From the NCBI RefSeq assembly GCF_037975245.1, contig NC_092569.1:36188168-36252167 (forward strand): a stretch of 64,000 nt of DNA, written 5' to 3'. This DNA is from Apostichopus japonicus. Its lineage: Eukaryota > Echinodermata > Holothuroidea > Aspidochirotida > Stichopodidae. The notes beneath the pieces are model-generated. The model made no database searches. It worked only from the letters and a program-made list of their open reading frames with translations, and was not told the origin of the DNA. Below, piece by piece: positions 58,815-64,000 of the stretch (the first letter of the stretch is position 1; every line of letters begins with the position of its first letter). A program made the translations under genes and the position numbers.

Positions 58815-60589
58815 TCACATACTATTACTCTGTCAAAGCTGAAGAGGATATTCAGGTGGTTCAAGTTGATTGCTTGACAAAATTCTGAAAATGTTCTGTA
58901 TCTTTATTTCAAAACCACATCCCTGCATAGCAAATTGTATGGCGATGATCATAACTTTCTCGAATTTTGTGATATTTTGTGAATACATCTGGCAACAGCG
59001 TAGAAAATGATGTCGTCATGGCAATGGAGCTGAAAAACGTTGTTTTTCTTTATACTATGTAAATCGTTTAGCCGAGGGAAATAATATTTCGTCGAAAACA
59101 TATCTTTTTAAATATTGAGAACAAATGGCAGCGTTGAGAAACATTCGAAATGATTCATATTTCAATGATATCACAACGAACAGCTTATTTAAGGAAAATG
59201 ACGCTTTTCAGAGAAGAATTATCTCAAATCGGATCACGAACATCTACTGTGATCCACTTACTGAAGTAATGGAAAGTTTATCCAGTCATAATGTGTTACA
59301 ATCAATCTACTTTTTTCTCGAGTTAGGGAAATGATATTGAGATAAGGTTCTCGGTGTGCAACTAGCAAAGTGTAGATTCTTCCTTTGTAGGATATAAGCG
59401 TTACATCGTCTGCCACCAAAGCAATGCTGTATCTTAGCAACCACAACAAATTAAAAACATAAAAAAGAAAAGAAAAAAGGAAAGATAATGCAGTGAATGA
59501 TCTTGATATCGTGTCATAACTGCTACTTATTGCTTTCAAGTTCATTGCTTAATAAATCTTTCCTCACTCATTAGCATCATGTACACTTATGTGGGATATG
59601 AACGTCAACTAACATTACATATCGTGCAAATAAACAAGATGTCGAAGAAAACTTGAAGAATGCAATGAGGATGCATTTTGTTTACTCAAGGCATTTTCGA
59701 AAACCTGTGATAGTTTTAGACGTCGCTGAATACATAGTTCCTCGTCACGTTCATAATTATTTATGGTATAAACTATTTAAATAGGTAACGCCTTACCACA
59801 TCTCTCTCAATCACTCTCAATGTAACGTAATGATGAAGAAATTAAGCCATTATAAAGACTGGTCAGATAAACCATGCTGCCAGGAGGACGTATTATTACA
59901 TACAATGCCAAGTCAATACTTGGTACAAGTTCCGTTCTATGACATTGACATATATTGTAAATGATTAGAATACGTAGTTTTATATCATATATGAAATAAC
60001 TTAATGGGTTGAGCTATGTAGTAATTTTTGATTACGGACACGTCTGCAAGAACAATTTTAAATTACTATATGAGACCAAAAGGACAGCTACGTTTTATAA
60101 TTATTCGCTCTTATCTTCGTTTAACCAAGACTTTATCCCATTTTGTTATTAAAACCACTTTTATTATTCAAAAGGGCTACGTTGTTGCAATATTAATATC
60201 AAATTAATAAACTTGTAATTAATTGTTGTTGTAAAATGAGCACAAGAAAAGCGATTTCAATTACCCTTTTGTTGAAGATTATTAAAATACTGGAAAAAGT
60301 TGGAGAATGTTCAGGTAATCTTATGATTTGTGATTAAAAGTAAAGTTTTTACCACAATTTAATATGTAATGGCAATAATATTGAAGAGTAACATTTAGTA
60401 AGAAAGAAACTGTTACCTGTCCAGGTTAGATTTTTCTATAACTTAAATTTTTGAGAAATGACACTTTAAACATGGAGGCACATGAATTAAAGTGGCTGGC
60501 TACCTAGACTAATACACAGACCATCAGGCCAGTTCCTCGGATGCAACACAAATCTCAGTAGACAAACATACGCCTTTTAGACCCTCAAA
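58815..60589. other. 3' flank of A3
   Basis: Aligns with 4855-6880 after A1 (GGCAACAGCGTA, GATTACGGACACGTCTGCAA, CAAAAGGGCT). It has only one copy of the ~150-bp unit that is tandemly repeated after A1. No gene is seen. Confidence 0.6.
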
Positions 60590-61976
60590 TGATGTTAACA
60601 ATGTATTACAAATTTGTCAAGGACAAATTGTGTTCATATTATCCAAAGATGTGCTTTATAAGAATTTAATATAAAATATCTTTGGTTAGGATATTAATAA
60701 TGGTAAACTAATGGATTACCATTTAGGCATGTAATAAGGAGCTAACATTTTCACCAATTAAACATTTTTACCTGAAAACCAGAATATACACAGAAACGTT
60801 CCTAGCTATCAATTTCTCTGTTCTCTTGGCCTATCATATATTGTGCCTTAAGCTATTCTTAAATAAATATATCTATCATTTATCTCTCAATATTATGTAA
60901 AGCAGAACACCAACAGAGTCATTATCAATGTTATTTTCTGTACACGTACATTTGGGCACAAATAGATGTAATCAAAAGCTTCTTGGCATTGTTGCAGTTC
61001 AATGTATGTTCACAAAAGATAATTTTAAGACATCCACATAAAGTATAACTCCATTTAAACTCTTGAGCAGAGCAGTTTTACTGTTCGGACAAAGTACACA
61101 GAAAGAATGATAGGGTTAACTATGGGTTTACTATAGTCTCTAACTACAATGTAACAAGTACTATTCCCACATCACAACAGATACACCTGTATACCAACAC
61201 TGGGGGTTCGGGATGGGCAGGGTTATAACTGGGGTGGGGGATGGTCAGAGTTATAACTGGGGTGGGGGATGGACAGGGTTATAACTGGGGTGGGGCATGG
61301 GCAGGGATATAACTGGGGTGGGGGTGGGCAGGGTTATAACTGGGGTGGGGATTGGCAGGGTTATGACTGGAGTGGGGATTGGCATAGTTATGACTGGGGT
61401 AGGGGATGGGCAGCATAATAACTGGGGTGGGGGATAGGCAGGGTTATAACTGGGGTGCGGTATGAGAGAACCAGGGTCCGATTGGAAGGTTACGGTTCTG
61501 TGTGTTACAATCTTTGCCATTTACGAGAGATAGAAATACTGATTTAGGAATGCACCATATCAACAAATAAATACGTCTTAGAACATTCAAGGAATTAAAA
61601 ATAAAACATCTTTGTGATGTAGACTTAAAGGATGAGTATGTTTGTTTACATCCATGATTGATTCCCTATTTGTCCCTTTGTTGACCCCTTCCTTCCCCCG
61701 TTCTCACACCTCTGAACCTCTTCCACAGCACATGCTTCTGAAAGATTAAATTATTGGATATATCACACCGAATAATGCAAACCACTAACAATAACTGAAA
61801 AATTAACTACCAGCTGCATATCTTTGTTTTCAGCCACTATGACAGATGGACCGCCCACAACCAAGGTCAAAACACAGGATAACAAAACCCTAAATGATGC
61901 TTAGTACTCCGCAGATAATCCATCTTAGATTAAACTGATCATTTACAGGGTTAATGAAGTAGTAATTATTTAAATC
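60590..61976. repeat. Block Y, copy 3 (left part)
   Basis: Matches 6990-8090 and 40869-42115. The 28-bp minisatellite at 61200-61465 is the longest of the three copies (about 9-10 units). The TTAATGAAG at 61952 is the empty site for the element at 42116. Confidence 0.7.
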
Positions 61977-61984
61977 ATTTAAAT

Positions 61985-62926
61985 CAGCGGCGTAACGTCT
62001 ATGGGCTCGGACGGGGCAAACCCAGGGGCCCCGACCAAACGGGGCCCCCGCTGCACTGATGTTCAGAACTTAGAAGAGGGGTACCCTTTTTTTCTTTTCT
62101 TTTTTGATGCGGCACGTTTTCGTTGGAAAAGAAACTATAAACGAGACAATGGACATATTTTTCTGTGCGTGAATACGTTCGTCATAAATCATATGCCCCT
62201 GCAACTGCAAATCTCGTGTCCGCCTTTCCGCACGACTGACTCAAGAGCCTGAGGTACACACTGGAACTTGATAGGCTAAGCTGGTACATATTATAACGAA
62301 ATATCGCCTCTATAATTTCAATGAATTCGCTCTCGGTCAGGGTTGCCACATGACATTGGCCGAAATCTAGGCCAAAAGACACAAATTTGGCATATTTTGA
62401 ACTACTTTGGCTGATGCTTTCCTCAGCTATCGGTCAAATCGCCGATGCCTAATATTTGTGTGTAGATTTGTATGTTTCCGTATCATACAGTGAATCGAAT
62501 TTGTCATATATTTCACCGTTTTGCTTATATTTTGCCACGGGTGGAAATATACATGTTTATGTTAGTTGGACATTAATCATTTGGTCTTATTGTCCTTTCA
62601 TCTCTTAATGTATTCTAGCTTTGCAACATATTTACAGTATGACAGACAAGGCGGACCAATATGTGTCTATGAACGCAGATTTTCCCCAAAATCTCAGTCG
62701 ATAAAATCACCACGAAATGTTCCATATACGGCTTACATTGCACCAGAGAGCTTGTAGAACCCCAGAGCTTCCAGGGCCCTAAGGTGGTCCCTGGACCCAC
62801 GCCTTTGGGACTTCGCGCTCCGCGCTCGTGATGTTCCGCACCGCACATCTGTTGATTCTCCGCAGCAGCCACGGGGTCCTTCCTTCCCTGGACCCAGGGG
62901 CCCCCAGACTCATCGTTACGCCGCTG
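61985..62926. mobile_element. hAT-like non-autonomous element in block Y copy 3
   Basis: CAGCGGCGTAACG at 61985 and its exact reverse complement ending at 62926 form 13-bp TIRs. ATTTAAAT flanks it perfectly on both sides (61977-61984 and 62927-62934), an 8-bp target duplication typical of hAT. Blocks Y copy 1 and 2 show the uninterrupted site. The ends are very GC-rich (AGGGGCCCCGACC, CCAGGGGCCCCCAG) while the middle is AT-rich. The 942-bp element has no transposase frame. Confidence 0.85.
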
Positions 62927-62934
62927 ATTTAAAT

Positions 62935-63399
62935 CATCAGTAAATCTATACTTGCATAAGCCAATACGTAACTTGAAATACTGAAACTCTGTTGAAATGA
63001 AGGGGCAGAGGACTCAGCTTATTAGTAAAGTGTTGATACATTTGCACCAGTTGAACCGGTTTTACCAAATTATCTGAGAATTATTCAAAACCACATAATA
63101 TTTGGTGGACTGGAACGGTTGGTTTCACAAAATTAAAGCATTATGCTATGAAATTAATATATATATTGCAAGCAATGGTTTTTGAGAGGGGAGAGGGGAG
63201 AGGGGAGAGGGGAAAGGGGATAGGGGACAGGGGACAGGGGAGAGGGGAGAGGGGAGAGGGGAGAAGGGAGAGGGGAGAGTTGTCTATAAACATTCTATAC
63301 TACATTCATTTACATTTACATCTACAAACTATTGCATCCAACCTGCTCATCCTGAACATTCAACTACTGCACCCAACCGGTAACTTAAAAGGAAACTTA
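62935..63399. repeat. Block Y, copy 3 (right part) with heptamer array
   Basis: Continues the match to 8100-8420. At 63183-63279 about 12 units of GGGGAGA occur, some changed to GGGGACA or GGGGATA. A unique stretch (CATTCATTTACATTTACATC) then leads to block Z. Confidence 0.7.
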
Positions 63400-64000
63400 A
63401 CTGCTCTCTGTGACATGTATTTTCGCGCTTTACAACATGAGGCTAGGAGAGAACAAGAAGTCTCTGAAACGCTGCTCCGTCCCGGGACATTGTGAGGCTC
63501 TGAGATATATTCCACAGAACAAATTTCTCTTTCTGACATGTATTGCTTCAAAATCACTAGCAGAGGCCAAAAATATAAACCTGAAAATGCTGCAGCCCTA
63601 TACTCCCAGCCAATAACAGTGTATACAATGGGTCACTAGATGCTGTAATTATAAAACAACTGTCACTTTATTGCTTTCATTTTTAAAACGCATCTGAGCC
63701 AGTCACTTCAGTCGGTACCAAAAAGCTAATTGGTCTTTAAAGACGATCCACTGAAGTTGACGTACTAAAGAGACAATCAAATTTACTAATGATAACGACG
63801 ATTCGACAAAGATTTCAATTCAAAAGAAACCTTGTGCTCACCAGAGAAAGCCGAGATGCCAAATATAAAATATGGACTCTTCTTTCGAGCCCATTTCCAT
63901 TGATGCACTGTTCCTTGCTGCGCCACTACCGCAGACCTACACACCCGATAAACCCGGTTCAAGTTCGCTCGCTAACCGTTTAGTTATTTTATTGTAAACC
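63400..64000. repeat. Block Z, copy 3, reaching the window edge
   Basis: Matches 53050-53700 and, from about 63700, 1150-1480. By analogy with the first and second units, another A-type gene could follow about 1.2-2.5 kb beyond the window, which I cannot see. Confidence 0.65.

Overview
This is a eukaryotic, non-microbial window: AT-rich, with GT-AG introns, TATA promoters, minisatellites, SINE/LINE fragments and many non-autonomous DNA transposons. Fragments of animal genes (laminin alpha exon 1, RidA, UDP-glycosyltransferase) and the general texture point to a marine invertebrate deuterostome. An echinoderm is my best guess (low confidence); I cannot name a species.

The core is a tandem array of five closely related plus-strand two-exon genes. 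Each encodes two consecutive MYND zinc fingers, then a DUF4470-type domain (the N-terminal domain of the axonemal dynein assembly factor DNAAF3), then a C-terminal half with Rossmann/methyltransferase-like motifs. There are two subtypes: A (A1 2715-4854, A2 36642-40116, A3 56564-58814) and B (B1 11930-13894, B2 46586-48974), in the order A1-B1-//-A2-B2-A3. A1, A3 (614 aa each) and B2 (611 aa) look intact. A2 has a 2-nt frameshift and has lost one zinc ligand. B1 loses its last ~145 codons where an unrelated 22.5-kb segment begins.

The intergenic DNA is duplicated along with the genes. I call the recurrent blocks X (1, 9816, 44182), Z (1150, 53020, 63400), P (upstream of A: 1780, 55459), Y (6990, 40870, 60590) and the B-upstream block (10650, 45296). 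Because three copies can be compared, several later insertions can be recognised against an empty site: a TTAA-specific element (42116-43570), a Mutator-like element (54078-55449), a hAT-like element (61985-62926), a nested pair of TIR elements in the A2 intron, and a captured laminin alpha first exon (about 8818-9074, minus strand). A (GGGGAGA)n array is ~380 bp in one copy of Y, ~100 bp in another and ~30 bp in the third.

The island 13853-36378 interrupts the array. It holds RidA exons (16681-17748, one broken donor), a 3.6-kb element with ACGTACGT palindromic ends (19329-22922), a tRNA-derived SINE, a UGT pseudogene, a 3.7-kb CACTG-ended element (26005-29673) carrying an ORF remnant, a ~150-bp minisatellite, and a candidate signal-peptide exon (34249-34339). 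Between B2 and A3 lie a 72-bp minisatellite split by a LINE 3' fragment, and block Z.

The most interesting points are the lineage-expanded double-MYND/DUF4470 array itself, and a 129-bp tract around its GDxR and NDxD motifs that is nearly identical between the otherwise diverged A and B subtypes, which suggests gene conversion.
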